A stretch of DNA of 64,000 nucleotides from Pseudomonas mendocina. GTDB taxonomy: Bacteria; Pseudomonadota; Gammaproteobacteria; Pseudomonadales; Pseudomonadaceae. This document shows positions 10,475-20,053 of the stretch, in pieces. Each line of letters begins with the position of its first letter. The stretch's first letter is position 1. The DNA lies in the NCBI RefSeq assembly GCF_900636545.1, contig NZ_LR134290.1, positions 1,674,001 to 1,738,000 of the forward strand, read 5' to 3'. Made by a program: the position numbers and the translations under genes. Below the pieces are notes generated by a model, which was given only the letters and a program-made list of their open reading frames with translations, was not told the origin of the DNA and ran no database searches.

Positions 10475-11214
10475 GGCAGGGCTACCAGCGAGGCGAAGTT
10501 AAGGCACTGGAACCAGGGCACTACCTTGCTGAAACCGGCAGCCAGCAGGCGTTCGCGATGCTGCTCGAGGCTATCGGGCAGCATCACCTTCTCGATGGCG
10601 CTGCGCTTCTGCGCGATTTCCAGCTCGCTGTAGCCGTTGGCACGTTTGAAGGCGACATGCAGCTCGGTGAGCAGCTCATGCTCGGCGGCGTCCTCGAAAC
10701 GCAACTTCTCCGAGAGGATCAGCGCGCCACCGGGCAGCAGGGCCTGGTGAACGCGGGTGAGCAACTCCAGGCGCTGCGCTGGCGGGATGAACTGCAGGGT
10801 GAAGTTGAGTGTGACCAGCGAGGCCGTTTGCAGCTCAAGGGCGAGAATGTCGGCCTCTATCACCTCCACCGGTAACAATTCCTGGAACATGGCGTCCTGG
10901 GCGTGGAGGTATTCGCGGCAGCGCTCGACCATGGCCGGTGAGTTGTCCACGGCGATTACCTTGCAACCATCGACACGCACATGGCGGCGTAGCGCCTGGG
11001 TCACCGCGCCGAGCGAAGCGCCGAGGTCGTACAGGGTGGTGTGGGGCTGAGCGAACTGACCCGCTAGCACGCCAATGTTTTCGACGATGGTCGGGTAGCC
11101 CGGCACCGAGCGCTTGATCATGTCCGGGAAGACTCGCACCACATCCTCGTTGAAGACGAAGTCGGGCACCGCGGACAGGGGCTGGGAAAATAGACGATCG
11201 GGTTCTTGGCTCAC
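10471..11214 (-). CDS. cmoA: Carboxy-S-adenosyl-L-methionine synthase CmoA
   Basis: 247-aa enzyme that converts SAM and prephenate to carboxy-SAM, the donor for CmoB. The start is set at GTG 11214, giving [13 protein letters not shown] as in other CmoA proteins; the reading frame runs 18 codons further upstream without family similarity. Motifs seen are [13 protein letters not shown] near the N-terminus, [13 protein letters not shown] (SAM loop), [13 protein letters not shown] and [11 protein letters not shown]. It forms a tight cmoA-cmoB operon. Confidence 0.94.
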   Translation of the reverse strand: MSQEPDRLFSQPLSAVPDFVFNEDVVRVFPDMIKRSVPGYPTIVENIGVLAGQFAQPHTTLYDLGASLGAVTQALRRHVRVDGCKVIAVDNSPAMVERCREYLHAQDAMFQELLPVEVIEADILALELQTASLVTLNFTLQFIPPAQRLELLTRVHQALLPGGALILSEKLRFEDAAEHELLTELHVAFKRANGYSELEIAQKRSAIEKVMLPDSLEQHRERLLAAGFSKVVPWFQCLNFASLVALP

Positions 11215-11271
11215 GGCAGTCGCAACGGCTAGCGGGAAAGGCCGGCATTTTAGCCAAGTGTGGCGCAACAG

Positions 11272-11913
11272 TCAGGCGTTGTTGCTGCGCTGGAACGCCG
11301 AAGCGGCAATGCCCCACTGGCCGAGCCAGTAGGTGAGGATGATGGCGTAAGGCGCCGCGTCGAAACTGGCGACGAAGCGGTCGATACCGATCAGGCTGTC
11401 GGAGAGCACGAACAGCGTCGCGCCACCGGCGGCCAGCCAGGTGGAGCGCGGCTGCAGATCCGGGTGGCCAATGCGGGCCAGGGCGCGCCAGAGCATCAGG
11501 CTGATCGCCGTGGCATAGCAGGCCACCGGAATCAGCAACTCGCCGAGCCCGCTGCTGGCCAGCACGGCGAACATCGCACCGCCGGCAATCAGTGCCAGCA
11601 GCAGGGCCGCGAAGGCAGGCCGCCGGCTGTCGGAGCAGTAGGCGCGCAGGTAGGCCAGGTGGCCGACCAGGAAGGCGCCAAGGCCGAACACGAACAGATC
11701 GCCAGGCCAGTCCAGCAGGAGGTCGCCGGCCAGGGAAAACAGCAGGCCAACGGTGATCCAGCGGCGATAGGTGCCGGCCGGCGCCTGGCGCAACCACAGA
11801 AGCAGGGCGATCACGGGTATGCCTTTGCTCAGCAGGCTGAGCTGTGTATCGCCGGTGATCCGGCCGTAGAGAAACAGCGCAGCACCCAACAGACCGAGCA
11901 GCAACCAGTGCAT
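11272..11913 (-). CDS. Lysoplasmalogenase-like membrane protein (YhhN/TMEM86 family)
   Basis: 213-aa polytopic membrane protein with about eight hydrophobic segments. The start at 11913 (MHWLLLGLLGAALFLYGR) follows GAAGGGAG; the frame extends upstream without a plausible start. YhhN-family features include SLAGDLLLDW (about residue 66) and FVLSDSLIGIDRF (about residue 165), with conserved acidic residues in membrane segments. Family members hydrolyse the vinyl ether bond of lysoplasmalogens in animals; the bacterial substrate is uncertain. It is divergent from the sigma factor gene. Confidence 0.85.
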   Translation of the reverse strand: MHWLLLGLLGAALFLYGRITGDTQLSLLSKGIPVIALLLWLRQAPAGTYRRWITVGLLFSLAGDLLLDWPGDLFVFGLGAFLVGHLAYLRAYCSDSRRPAFAALLLALIAGGAMFAVLASSGLGELLIPVACYATAISLMLWRALARIGHPDLQPRSTWLAAGGATLFVLSDSLIGIDRFVASFDAAPYAIILTYWLGQWGIAASAFQRSNNA

Positions 11914-12065
11914 GACATGACTCCCTTCATTATTGGAATGCGCGACTATGCCCAGTGGTCGAAAGGCTGCCAATGCAAGGGATGCCAAATCGAGGGGCGG
12001 ATCGTGCCGCCACTCGACGTCCTCCGCTGGATTGTGCAACGTAGGTGTTCGTTCAGGAGAAGCGC

Positions 12066-13301
12066 ATGTCGATATCGCCACCGGTCAGCGAACTGATCGA
12101 ACGCCTATACCGCGAGGAATCGCGCCGGGTACTGGCGACCCTGATTCGCCTGCTCGGCGACTTTGACCTGGCCGAGGAGGCGCTGCACGAGGCGTTTCGC
12201 AGCGCAGTCGAGCAGTGGCCGCGTGACGGGCTACCGGACAATCCGCACGCCTGGCTGGTGTCCGCTGGGCGCTTCAAGGCCATCGACAACCTGCGCCGGC
12301 AGCGCCGCTTTCAACCGCTGGATGAGCAGGCCGAATTGCCTGACGAGAATGGCGCCTGCGAGGGCGAGCTGCTTGAAGATGATCGCCTGCGCCTGATCTT
12401 CACCTGCTGCCACCCGGCGCTGGCCAGCGATGCCCAGGTGGCGCTGACGTTGCGCGAGGTGTGCGACCTGACCACCGAGGAGATCGCCCGCGCCTTCCTC
12501 TCCAGCCCGTCGACCCTGGCCCAGCGCATTGTGCGGGCCAAGGCGAAGATTCGCGATGCGCGCATTCCTTACGAGGTGCCGGGGCGCAGCGAGCTGCCTG
12601 AGCGTCTGGATGCGGTGTTACGGGTGATCTACCTGGTGTTCAACGAAGGTTATTTCGCCAGTTCCGGTGATTCGCTGACCCGCAGCCAGCTGTCCGACGA
12701 GGCGATTCGGCTGGGCCGCCTGCTGCTGGAGTTGCTGCCCGAGCCGGAAGTGGAGGGGCTGCTGGCGTTGATGCTGCTGCACGAGTCGCGCCGCGCTGCG
12801 CGCAGCGGTGTAGATGGCGAGGTGATTTTGCTGGAAGCCCAGGATCGCAGCCTGTGGAATCGCGAATTGATCGCCGAGGGCGAGGCGTTGGTGCTACAGG
12901 CGCTGCACTCGCGGCGTTTCGGCCCATACAGCCTGCAGGCGGCGATTGCCGCGGTGCATGCCGAGGCGGCCAGTCTGGAAGACACCGATTGGGTGCAGAT
13001 CGTCGGCCTGTATGACGAGCTGCTGCGCCTGAGTCCGTCGCCAGTGATCGAACTCAACCGCGCCGTGGCGCTGGCCATGCGCGATGGCGAGCAGGCTGGG
13101 CTGTTGGAGATCGACCGTCTTCTGGCTGCGGGTGAACTGGACGGTTACCACCTGGCCCATGCGGCGCGGGCCGATCTGCTGCGCCGCTTGGGCCGCCGAG
13201 AGCAGGCGATTGCAGCCTACCGCCAGGCCCTGGCGCTGGCGCAGCAAGGACCGGATCGGCAGTTTCTGCAGAGAAGGCTGGAGGAGCTAGGTGACCCGTA
13301 G
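12066..13301 (+). CDS. ECF42-type RNA polymerase sigma factor with long C-terminal extension
   Basis: 411-aa extracytoplasmic-function-like sigma factor. The ATG at 12066 follows AGGAGA (12055-12060). Region 2 spans about residues 5-75 (LLGDFDLAEEALHEAF, HAWLVSAGRFKAIDNLRR) and region 4 about residues 120-170 (LTLREVCDLTTEEIARAFL, TLAQRIVRAKAKIR). The rest is the DUF6596/TPR-like extension typical of ECF42, containing LLHESRRAAR near residue 240 and ending in RADLLRRLGRREQAIAAYR-type repeats. ECF42 genes usually lie beside DGPF/YCII-domain genes; none is present here. No anti-sigma gene is adjacent. Confidence 0.9.
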   Translation: MSISPPVSELIERLYREESRRVLATLIRLLGDFDLAEEALHEAFRSAVEQWPRDGLPDNPHAWLVSAGRFKAIDNLRRQRRFQPLDEQAELPDENGACEGELLEDDRLRLIFTCCHPALASDAQVALTLREVCDLTTEEIARAFLSSPSTLAQRIVRAKAKIRDARIPYEVPGRSELPERLDAVLRVIYLVFNEGYFASSGDSLTRSQLSDEAIRLGRLLLELLPEPEVEGLLALMLLHESRRAARSGVDGEVILLEAQDRSLWNRELIAEGEALVLQALHSRRFGPYSLQAAIAAVHAEAASLEDTDWVQIVGLYDELLRLSPSPVIELNRAVALAMRDGEQAGLLEIDRLLAAGELDGYHLAHAARADLLRRLGRREQAIAAYRQALALAQQGPDRQFLQRRLEELGDP

Positions 13302-13375
13302 AGTGTGCTGTACGCACCGAAACTCTTCGGTGCATACGCTCGGTGCGCACGGCGCACCCTACGGAGCGGGCGTAC

Positions 13376-16219
13376 TTAGCCCGCGACCAGCACGCGAATC
13401 GCTTCCAGGCGCAGGGCAGCCTTGTCGAACATCGCCAGACTCTGTTCGCGCTGCTCACGCAGGGCGTCGATCTCGCTGTCGCGCACGCTTGGGTTGACCG
13501 CGCGCAGGGCGACCAGGCGCGCCAGTTCTTCGTCCAGTTCGGCGATCAGGCGGCGTTTGGCCTCGGCGACGCGTTCGACATGGCGCGGCATGACCTTGGC
13601 TTCGGCGTCGTTGATCTGCTTGGCCAGTACGTCGCGCTGGGCCTGGACAAACTTGTTGGCGCTGGCGCGCGGCACGCTTTCAAGCTGATCGTTGAGGGTC
13701 TCGAAACCGACCTTGGGTGCAAGGTCGTTGCCATTGGCGTCGAGCAGGCAGCGCAGCGCAGCCGGCGGCAGGAAGCGGCCGAGCTGCAGCTTGCGCGGGC
13801 CGACCACTTCGCTGACGTAGAGCAGCTCCAGCAGCACGGTACCGGGTTTGAGCGCCTTGTTCTTGATCAGCGCGACTGCGGTGTTGCCCATCGAGCCGGA
13901 CAGCACCAGGTCCATGCCGCCCTGCACCATGGGGTGTTCCCAGGTGAGGAACTGCATGTCCTCGCGGGCCAGCGCCTGCTCGCGGTCGTAGGTGATGGTC
14001 ACCGCCTCGTCGTCGCCCAGCGGGAAGCTGGCGTCCAGCATCTTCTCGCTGGGACGCAGGATCAGGGCATTGTCGGAGTGGTCTTCGCTGTCGATGCCGA
14101 AGGCGTTGAACAGCTCTTCCATGTAGATCGGCAGGGTGAACTGGTCATCCTGCTCGAGGATCGCCTCGACCAGTGCTTCGCCTTCACCGGCACCGCCGGA
14201 GTTCAGCTCCAGCAGGCGGTCGCGACCGCTGTGCAGCTCGCCCTCGAGGCGAATGCGCTCGGCGGTGGCTTCCTCCACCAGTTGTTGCCACTGGCCGTCG
14301 TCGCCGTTTTCCAGCAGCGGCAGCAGGCGTGGGCCGAACTGGTGCTGCAGGGCGTTGCCGGTGGGGCAGGTGGCCAGGAAGGCATTCAGCGCCTGATGGT
14401 ACCACTGGAACAGGCGCTCCTGCGGGCTGTTCTCCAGGTACGGCACGTGCAGCTGGATGCGGTGTTTCTGGCCGATACGGTCGAGACGACCGATGCGCTG
14501 TTCGAGCAGGTCCGGGTGCGCCGGCAGGTCGAACAACACCAGGTGATGGGCGAACTGGAAGTTGCGGCCTTCGGAGCCGATTTCCGAGCAGATCAGTACC
14601 TGGGCGCCGAACTCTTCGTCGGCGAAGTAGGCGGCAGCGCGGTCGCGCTCGAGGATGCTCATGCCCTCATGGAACACCGTGGCCGGGATGCCGGAGCGCA
14701 CGCGCAGGGCGTCTTCCAGGTCCAGTGCGGTTTCGGCGTGGGCGCAGATCACCAGCACCTTGAATTTTTTCAGCATCTTCAGGGTGTCGATCAGCCACTC
14801 GACGCGCGGATCGATGCGCCACCAGCGCTGCTCGTCGTCGACTTCTTCCTGCGCCTGGTAGCTGACTTCCGGGTACAGCTCGGCATGCTCGCCCAGTGGC
14901 AGCTCCAGGTACTCGTCCGGGCTCGGCAGCGGGTAGGGGTGCAGTTCGCGCTCGGGGAAGCCCTGCACGGCGGCGCGGGTGTTGCGGAACAGCAGGCGGC
15001 CGGTGCCATGGCGGTCCAGCAGCTCGCGCACCAGGCGGGCGCGGGCATCATCATCGCCGCTATCTACGGCATCGAGCAGCTCGCGGCCCTCATCGCCGAG
15101 GAAACTGCCGATGGCGTCGCGGGCCTGGGCGCTGAGCTTGCCCTGGTCGAGCAACTCCTGCACGGCCTCGGCAACCGGGCGGTACTGGCTGCTTTCGGCG
15201 CGGAAGGCTTCCAGGTCGTGGAAACGGGCAGGGTCGAGCAGACGCAGGCGGGCGAAGTGACTGTCCTGGCCGAGCTGTTCCGGGGTGGCGGTGAGCAGCA
15301 GCACGCCGGGGATGACCTCGGCCAGTTGCTCGACCAGCGAATATTCGGCGCTGGCCTGTTCCGGGTGCCAGACCAGGTGGTGGGCTTCGTCGACCACCAG
15401 CAGGTCCCAGCCGGCAGCGAACAGCGCGTCCTGGGCTTTCTCGTCGTCCTTCAGCCACTCCAGGGCGACCAGCGCCAACTGGCAGTCCTCGAAGGGGTTG
15501 CTGGCGTCGCTCTCCATGAAGCGCTCGGCGTCGAACAGGGCTACATCGAGGTTGAAGCGACGGCGCATCTCCACCAGCCACTGGTGCTGCAGGTTTTCCG
15601 GAACCAGGATCAGCACGCGGCTGGCGCGGCCGGAGAGCAACTGGCGATGGATCACCAGGCCTGCTTCGATGGTCTTGCCCAGGCCGACTTCGTCGGCCAG
15701 CAGTACGCGCGGGGCGATGCGGTCGGCCACTTCACGGGCGATATGCAATTGGTGGGCGATCGGCTGGGCGCGGGCGCCGCCCAGGCCCCACAACGACGAC
15801 TGCAGCAGGCGGCTGTTATGCTCCAGGCTGTGATAGCGCAGGGCGAACCAGGCCAGTGGGTCTATCTGGCCAGCGAACAGACGGTCGCTGGCCAGGCGGA
15901 ACTGGATGAAGTTCGACAGCTGGGTTTCCGGCATGGTGACCGGCTGGTGCTGAGCATTGAGACCGTGGTAGACCAGCAGACCGTCGACGTCCTCGACTTC
16001 CTGCACGGTGAGCTTCCAGCCTTCGAAATGGGTGATCTCGTCACCCGGAGCGAAGCGCACACGGGTCAGTGGGGCATTGCGCGTAGCGTATTGGCGGGTT
16101 TCGCCGGTGGCCGGGTAGAGCACGGTGAGTAGGCGGCCGTCCTCGGCGAGGATGGTTCCCAAACCCAATTCCGCTTCGCTGTCACTGATCCAGCGTTGCC
16201 CCGGTTGATACTGCGCCAT
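13376..16219 (-). CDS. rapA: RNA polymerase-associated helicase RapA (HepA)
   Basis: 947-aa Swi2/Snf2-type ATPase that binds RNA polymerase and promotes its recycling after transcription. The N-terminal Tudor-like region begins [19 protein letters not shown]. The Snf2 ATPase core has Walker [15 protein letters not shown] near residue 175 and DEAH box [10 protein letters not shown] near residue 280. The helicase C-terminal domain has [15 protein letters not shown] and [13 protein letters not shown] (about residues 545-590). Length matches family members. Single gene; the downstream gap holds a GGTGCGCACGGCGCACC palindrome. Confidence 0.97.
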   Translation of the reverse strand: MAQYQPGQRWISDSEAELGLGTILAEDGRLLTVLYPATGETRQYATRNAPLTRVRFAPGDEITHFEGWKLTVQEVEDVDGLLVYHGLNAQHQPVTMPETQLSNFIQFRLASDRLFAGQIDPLAWFALRYHSLEHNSRLLQSSLWGLGGARAQPIAHQLHIAREVADRIAPRVLLADEVGLGKTIEAGLVIHRQLLSGRASRVLILVPENLQHQWLVEMRRRFNLDVALFDAERFMESDASNPFEDCQLALVALEWLKDDEKAQDALFAAGWDLLVVDEAHHLVWHPEQASAEYSLVEQLAEVIPGVLLLTATPEQLGQDSHFARLRLLDPARFHDLEAFRAESSQYRPVAEAVQELLDQGKLSAQARDAIGSFLGDEGRELLDAVDSGDDDARARLVRELLDRHGTGRLLFRNTRAAVQGFPERELHPYPLPSPDEYLELPLGEHAELYPEVSYQAQEEVDDEQRWWRIDPRVEWLIDTLKMLKKFKVLVICAHAETALDLEDALRVRSGIPATVFHEGMSILERDRAAAYFADEEFGAQVLICSEIGSEGRNFQFAHHLVLFDLPAHPDLLEQRIGRLDRIGQKHRIQLHVPYLENSPQERLFQWYHQALNAFLATCPTGNALQHQFGPRLLPLLENGDDGQWQQLVEEATAERIRLEGELHSGRDRLLELNSGGAGEGEALVEAILEQDDQFTLPIYMEELFNAFGIDSEDHSDNALILRPSEKMLDASFPLGDDEAVTITYDREQALAREDMQFLTWEHPMVQGGMDLVLSGSMGNTAVALIKNKALKPGTVLLELLYVSEVVGPRKLQLGRFLPPAALRCLLDANGNDLAPKVGFETLNDQLESVPRASANKFVQAQRDVLAKQINDAEAKVMPRHVERVAEAKRRLIAELDEELARLVALRAVNPSVRDSEIDALREQREQSLAMFDKAALRLEAIRVLVAG

Positions 16220-16381
16220 GCCTGTCTCCCGTGTGAAAAAGCCGGCTATGGTAACGGATGCCGAGCCGTGGCCAAAGCGGTCGTGGCACTATCATTGCGT
16301 CCGTCAGTCGAAAGTGTAGCGAGCACAGGCTAAAGTCGCGGATGACGGGGCCGACAGCCTGACCAAAGGAGGTGCTGAAAC

Positions 16382-16675
16382 GTGCTACCGCCTATCCCCC
16401 ATAGCCTGGTGCCGGTCACGGCCACGCAAGACGTGATCAAGCCCAAGCCCGAGATTCCTCCGGTGACCCCGGCCGAGGGCAGCGCCAAGGAAAGTGCGCT
16501 GAGCCTCGACAAGCGTCATCCACAGGAAACCGAGGAGCTGCTGCGCGATGAGCAGCGCCGTCGCCAACGGCGTGTCTACACCCCTGAACAGCTGGCCGAG
16601 GCCGAGCCGGAAGAGGTGGAGCAGGCGCTGGGCGATCTTCCGCGACAGGGGCTGTGGGTAGACGTTGAAGTTTAA
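16382..16675 (+). CDS. Small proline/glutamate-rich hypothetical protein
   Basis: 97-aa, low-complexity, hydrophilic protein. A GTG start at 16382 is chosen because AAAGGAGG (16365-16372) lies 9 nt upstream. The first third is proline-rich (PPIPHSLVPVTATQ, KPKPEIPPVTPAEG) and the rest is charged with an RRRQRRVYTPEQLAEAEPEE helix. Orthologues lie between rapA and alkB in other pseudomonads; some databases label them aspartate-semialdehyde dehydrogenase, which the sequence does not support. Function unknown, probably disordered. Confidence 0.75.
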   Translation: MLPPIPHSLVPVTATQDVIKPKPEIPPVTPAEGSAKESALSLDKRHPQETEELLRDEQRRRQRRVYTPEQLAEAEPEEVEQALGDLPRQGLWVDVEV

Positions 16676-16709
16676 GGCACTCCTTTCATTCTCGTTCATG
16701 TAGATCGTC

Positions 16710-17309
16710 ATGCTATTCGCCGACCCCTTGCCCGCACTTGCCGATGCCGAGCTGGACTACCTGCCCGGCTGGGTCGACACCGCTCTTGCCGACAGCTGGT
16801 TCCAGGCCCTGATCGAGCAAACCCCTTGGCAACAGCCAGAGCTCTTCATTCACGGGCGCTATCACCGCACGCCACGGCTCACCGCCTGGTATGGCGAGCC
16901 GGAGGCGCGTTATCGCTATTCCGGCAAGCTGCATGAGCCGTTGCCCTGGACGCCCCTGCTGGACGAGATTCGCCAGCGGGTCGCGAAAGAGGTCATGCAG
17001 CCGCTCAATGCCGTGCTGCTCAACTACTACCGTGACGGCCAGGACTCCATGGGCTGGCACAGCGATGCCGAGCCGGAGTTGGGCCGTGATCCGCTGATTG
17101 CTTCGCTCAACCTGGGCGGCAGCCGTCGTTTCGATCTACGCCGCGTTGGTAGCACGCGCATCGAACACTCGCTGACGCTGGAGCACGCCTCACTACTGGT
17201 CATGCGCGGGCCGACCCAGCATCATTGGCAGCATCAAGTGGCGAAGACGCGACAAGCCTGCGCGCCGCGCCTGAATCTGACCTTTCGCCTGATCCGGTTT
17301 CCGCTATGA
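16710..17309 (+). CDS. alkB: AlkB-family 2-oxoglutarate/Fe(II) dioxygenase
   Basis: 199-aa oxidative demethylase of the AlkB/ALKBH2-like group, expected to remove methyl groups from alkylated bases in DNA or RNA. The iron-binding HxD is in GWHSDAEPELG (about residue 116), the distal His is in PTQHHWQHQVAK (about residue 170), and the 2-oxoglutarate Arg is in RLNLTFRLI near the C-terminus. The nucleotide-recognition segment RLTAWYGE is present. The stop overlaps the next small gene as ATGA, so the two are co-translated. Confidence 0.92.
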   Translation: MLFADPLPALADAELDYLPGWVDTALADSWFQALIEQTPWQQPELFIHGRYHRTPRLTAWYGEPEARYRYSGKLHEPLPWTPLLDEIRQRVAKEVMQPLNAVLLNYYRDGQDSMGWHSDAEPELGRDPLIASLNLGGSRRFDLRRVGSTRIEHSLTLEHASLLVMRGPTQHHWQHQVAKTRQACAPRLNLTFRLIRFPL

Positions 17310-17467
17310 GCAATGATGACAAGCTGATTGATTTCGCCGCCGAGCGCGACAAGCGTATCCACGATCTCAATGACAAGCGCCTAAATGAGATGCGCCAGGT
17401 CTTCGAGCAGGTTTTGCCACTGGGCAAGGCCAGGAAGAAGTCCAAGAACAAACCCAAGAAACGCTGA
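17306..17467 (+). CDS. 53-aa basic hypothetical protein
   Basis: A short protein starting MSNDDKLIDFAAERDKR and ending in a lysine-rich tail (KARKKSKNKPKKR). Its ATG overlaps the alkB stop codon. The N-terminal half should form a charged amphipathic helix and the tail is likely nucleic-acid- or ribosome-binding by charge alone. Such small ORFs follow alkB in other pseudomonads. Function unknown. Confidence 0.7.
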   Translation: MSNDDKLIDFAAERDKRIHDLNDKRLNEMRQVFEQVLPLGKARKKSKNKPKKR

Positions 17468-17536
17468 AGCTCCCGCCACTTGTTCGTTATGCGCGGCCGT
17501 CAGGCCGTGCTTCCCGCCTCGTACCCCCTCGATTTC

Positions 17537-17601
17537 TTGACCTGGGTCAGTATTCCCCTTGGCCTGGTCGCGCCTGCTCGCCAGCCATTGATCCAGGTCA
17601 A
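17537..17601 (+). promoter_or_regulatory. Two ANR/FNR boxes upstream of ccoM
   Basis: TTGACctggGTCAG (17537-17550) and TTGATccagGTCAA (17588-17601) match the ANR/FNR dyad TTGAT-N4-ATCAA, the second very well. A -10-like TGATAAC lies at 17620-17626, placing the second box near -40 of a likely start site, as in class II activated promoters. This predicts induction at low oxygen. Confidence 0.65.
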
Positions 17602-17667
17602 TTTTCCCGCCGCCAGCGCTGATAACGTGAAGCCATCCCAGACAGACAGGCGCAAAAGGAGACAGCC

Positions 17668-17784
17668 ATGTTCGTCGATACAGTAGTTCTCGCCGGAGTC
17701 GGCACCGTTCTTCTGATGGTCGCGTTCTTCGGGGGTGTTGGTTACTTCATCTGGAAGGATGCTCACAAGCGCAAGCAGAGCTGA
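17668..17784 (+). CDS. ccoM: CcoM-like small subunit of cbb3 cytochrome oxidase
   Basis: A 38-aa single-pass membrane protein: MFVDTVVLAGVGTVLLMVAF opens it, GYFIWKDAHKRKQS closes it. The ATG follows AAAGGAGA (17655-17662). CcoM, described as an assembly/stability subunit of cbb3 oxidase in P. stutzeri, has this length, an aliphatic helix with Gly residues and a WKDxxK-type basic tail; the match is from memory of the family. Two ANR boxes upstream and a strong terminator downstream show a self-contained oxygen-regulated transcript. No other cbb3 gene is nearby. Confidence 0.7.
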   Translation: MFVDTVVLAGVGTVLLMVAFFGGVGYFIWKDAHKRKQS

Positions 17785-17817
17785 TCCTTCCAGTTCACTG
17801 GGCACGCAAGGCAATTC

Positions 17818-17843
17818 GGGCGACTTCGGTCGCCCTTTTTTTT
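17818..17843 (+). terminator. Rho-independent terminator after ccoM
   Basis: GGGCGAC-TTCG-GTCGCCC hairpin (17818-17835) followed by eight T residues (17836-17843). A textbook intrinsic terminator 34 nt after the ccoM stop. Confidence 0.92.
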
Positions 17844-17922
17844 GGCTCGCCATCCCAGGCGAGAGCACGGATTCGTTAGGCACCCTGGAGTAGCAGGTAC
17901 TCACGCCTCTGGACAGATATAG

Positions 17923-17934
17923 TTAGCTAGCTAA
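17923..17934. promoter_or_regulatory. Perfect palindrome TTAGCTAGCTAA upstream of the efflux operon
   Basis: A 12-bp perfect palindrome lies 77 nt before the FUSC start in an AT-rich patch. Similar TTAGCTAGCTAA-like operators are bound by MarR-family regulators that control FUSC/EmrAB-type pumps. No regulator gene is adjacent here, so the binder is unknown. Confidence 0.45.
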
Positions 17935-18010
17935 TAATTGAGTTTCGCACGGAGGCGGAACCCAATCGCTACAGCTATGTTCAGAGCTGAGATTTCTTCA
18001 GGTAGCCATC

Positions 18011-20053
18011 GTGCGTGACTCCTTGCTGGTGTTCCTTGCACCAAGCCCGCAAGCCGTTCAATTCGCCATCAAGACCCTGCTCGGCGGTGGTCTGGCATTG
18101 TGGTGCGCACTGCGTTTTGGCCTGGAGCAGCCGCAGTGGGCACTTATGACCGCGTTCATCGTTGCCCAGCCGCTATCCGGCATGGTGGTGCAAAAGGGCC
18201 TGGCACGACTGCTCGGCACGCTGGTTGGCACCTTCATGGCAGTGGTGATGATGGGGCTGTTCGCCCAGGCGCCGCTGTTGTTCGTGCTGGCGTTCGCCTT
18301 GTGGCTGGCGCTTTGCACGGCATCCTCGACCATGTTGCGCAGCGCCTGGTCATACTCCTTCGTGCTGGCCGGCTACACGGTCGCGATCATCGCCTTGCCG
18401 GCCATCGGCAAGCCACACGTGGTGTTCGACGAAGCCATCGCCCGCTGCACGGAAATCTGCCTGGGCATCATCTGCGCCACCCTGAGCAGCGCTTTGCTCT
18501 GGCCGCAGCGAGTCGAGCGGCAACTGGCGCAACAGGCGCGAGACGCCTGGCAGGCCGGCGTCGCCGCATCGCGCCAGGCGCTGGCCGGTGAGGCCGGCTC
18601 CCGCCAGGGGCTGCTGGAGGTGCTGGCGCGTATCGTCGCCGTCGATGCTCAGCGTGAGCATGCCTGGTTCGAGGGCGCGCAAGGCCGCCAGCGAGCCATT
18701 GCGTTGCGGGTGCTGAGTCGCGATCTGCTCGGCATGTTGCGCCTGGCCCGCGGTGTGGCGCGGCAGTGGCGGCAACTGAGCAGCTCCAAGGCACAGGCTG
18801 TTGCGCCCTGGCTGCAGGTGGTGGATGAGCGCCTGCAACAGGCGCAACCGACAGGTTTGCCGGAGTTGGTCGAGCAACTGCGCCAGGCGGCGCAGGACGA
18901 AGAATTGAGCAGCGGCCAGCAACTGTGTCTGGAGCGCTTGATGGTGCTGCTGTTGCGCGTCGAGGACGCCAGTCGCGCCTTGCTTGCAGTCGAGGAGGGC
19001 AGGGCGCCGGCCGATGCGCCACGCGCTCTGTCCTGGCACTACGACTGGCAGAGCGCGCTGGTTTATGGCTCGCGTAGCGCCTTGACCTTTCTCACCCTGG
19101 CAGCCTTCTGGCTGGCCACAGGCTGGACCCACGCCACTGGTGCGTTGCTCCTGGCCTGCGTGGTCTGCAGCCTGTTCGCGCGGCTCGAAGCCGCGCCGCA
19201 GATCGGCATGATGTTCTTGCGCGGTATCTTCTACGCGCTGCCGGTAGCGTTTTTCGTCGGCCAGATTCTGATGCCGCAGATCGATGGCTTCGTGATGCTC
19301 TGCATGGTGCTGGGCGTGCCGCTGTTCTTTGGTGTGTTGGGCATGGCCAAGCCGGCGACGGCCGCCACATCCACTTCCTTCTGTCTGCATTTCATCGTGC
19401 TCTGCCTGCCGGCGCCGGGTGTCGGCTACAACGTCGAATTCTTCCTCAATGAAGCGCCGGGCATGCTGATAGGCGTGGGTTGCGCGGTGATGGCGTTCAA
19501 GCTGGTAGTGCTACGCAATCCGGTCTGGCATGGCCGCCGCCTGATGCAGGCGATCCTGGCCGACCTCGGTCGGTTGACCCGCCGCGACTTGGGGCGTGCC
19601 GAAAACTGGTTCGGCGGGCGTATGGCTGATCGTCTGATCCAGCTGGCGCGGCACTATCCGGCGCGGCCGGATCAAACGCGCAGCCGCTGGGACGATGGCG
19701 TGGCGGGTCTCGACCTGGGCGACGAGTTGTTGCATCTGCGCAAGTGCCTGGCCAATGCCGATGCCGGCCTGGCTCGGTCGCAGCAGCGCTTTCTTGAGCA
19801 CCTGGAGGACGCGCTGGAGCGCGGTCCTGCACCGGGCCGTGAAGACGTTCTGGACGCAGCGGTGGCTGAGCTGCAGGAGGCCCTGCGCGCCTGCTCGCCC
19901 AGCATCGACAAACGCCTGGCCGAGGCGGCGCTGTTGCAACTGCAGAACGGCTGGCGCCATTGGTGTTACTTCAGAGCCTGTGCAGGATCTAGCGAGCTAG
20001 AGCCCTGCAAGGCAAAAGCAGGCGAGGACGCGGAGTTTACGAGCTGTAAATGA
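18011..20053 (+). CDS. FUSC-family (AaeB-like) efflux transporter
   Basis: 680-aa inner-membrane protein of the fusaric-acid-resistance family. It has two hydrophobic blocks (about residues 15-160 and 345-490), each of several helices, separated by and followed by soluble domains, the usual FUSC layout. GTG start at 18011. The last 27 residues (from FRACAGSSELEPCKAKAG on, with three unusual Cys) are encoded by the MITE-like repeat at 19971-20116, so the native C-terminus has been replaced. Followed by DUF1656 and HlyD genes as in aaeB-aaeX-aaeA systems that export aromatic acids; the substrate here is not known. Confidence 0.9.
   Translation: MRDSLLVFLAPSPQAVQFAIKTLLGGGLALWCALRFGLEQPQWALMTAFIVAQPLSGMVVQKGLARLLGTLVGTFMAVVMMGLFAQAPLLFVLAFALWLALCTASSTMLRSAWSYSFVLAGYTVAIIALPAIGKPHVVFDEAIARCTEICLGIICATLSSALLWPQRVERQLAQQARDAWQAGVAASRQALAGEAGSRQGLLEVLARIVAVDAQREHAWFEGAQGRQRAIALRVLSRDLLGMLRLARGVARQWRQLSSSKAQAVAPWLQVVDERLQQAQPTGLPELVEQLRQAAQDEELSSGQQLCLERLMVLLLRVEDASRALLAVEEGRAPADAPRALSWHYDWQSALVYGSRSALTFLTLAAFWLATGWTHATGALLLACVVCSLFARLEAAPQIGMMFLRGIFYALPVAFFVGQILMPQIDGFVMLCMVLGVPLFFGVLGMAKPATAATSTSFCLHFIVLCLPAPGVGYNVEFFLNEAPGMLIGVGCAVMAFKLVVLRNPVWHGRRLMQAILADLGRLTRRDLGRAENWFGGRMADRLIQLARHYPARPDQTRSRWDDGVAGLDLGDELLHLRKCLANADAGLARSQQRFLEHLEDALERGPAPGREDVLDAAVAELQEALRACSPSIDKRLAEAALLQLQNGWRHWCYFRACAGSSELEPCKAKAGEDAEFTSCK

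Noticed and set aside
13343..16132. A 929-codon open frame on the plus strand opposite rapA
   Set aside because: It is antisense to the well-conserved RapA frame, has Gln/Val/Ala-biased meaningless composition and no motifs; an artefact of high GC at third positions.
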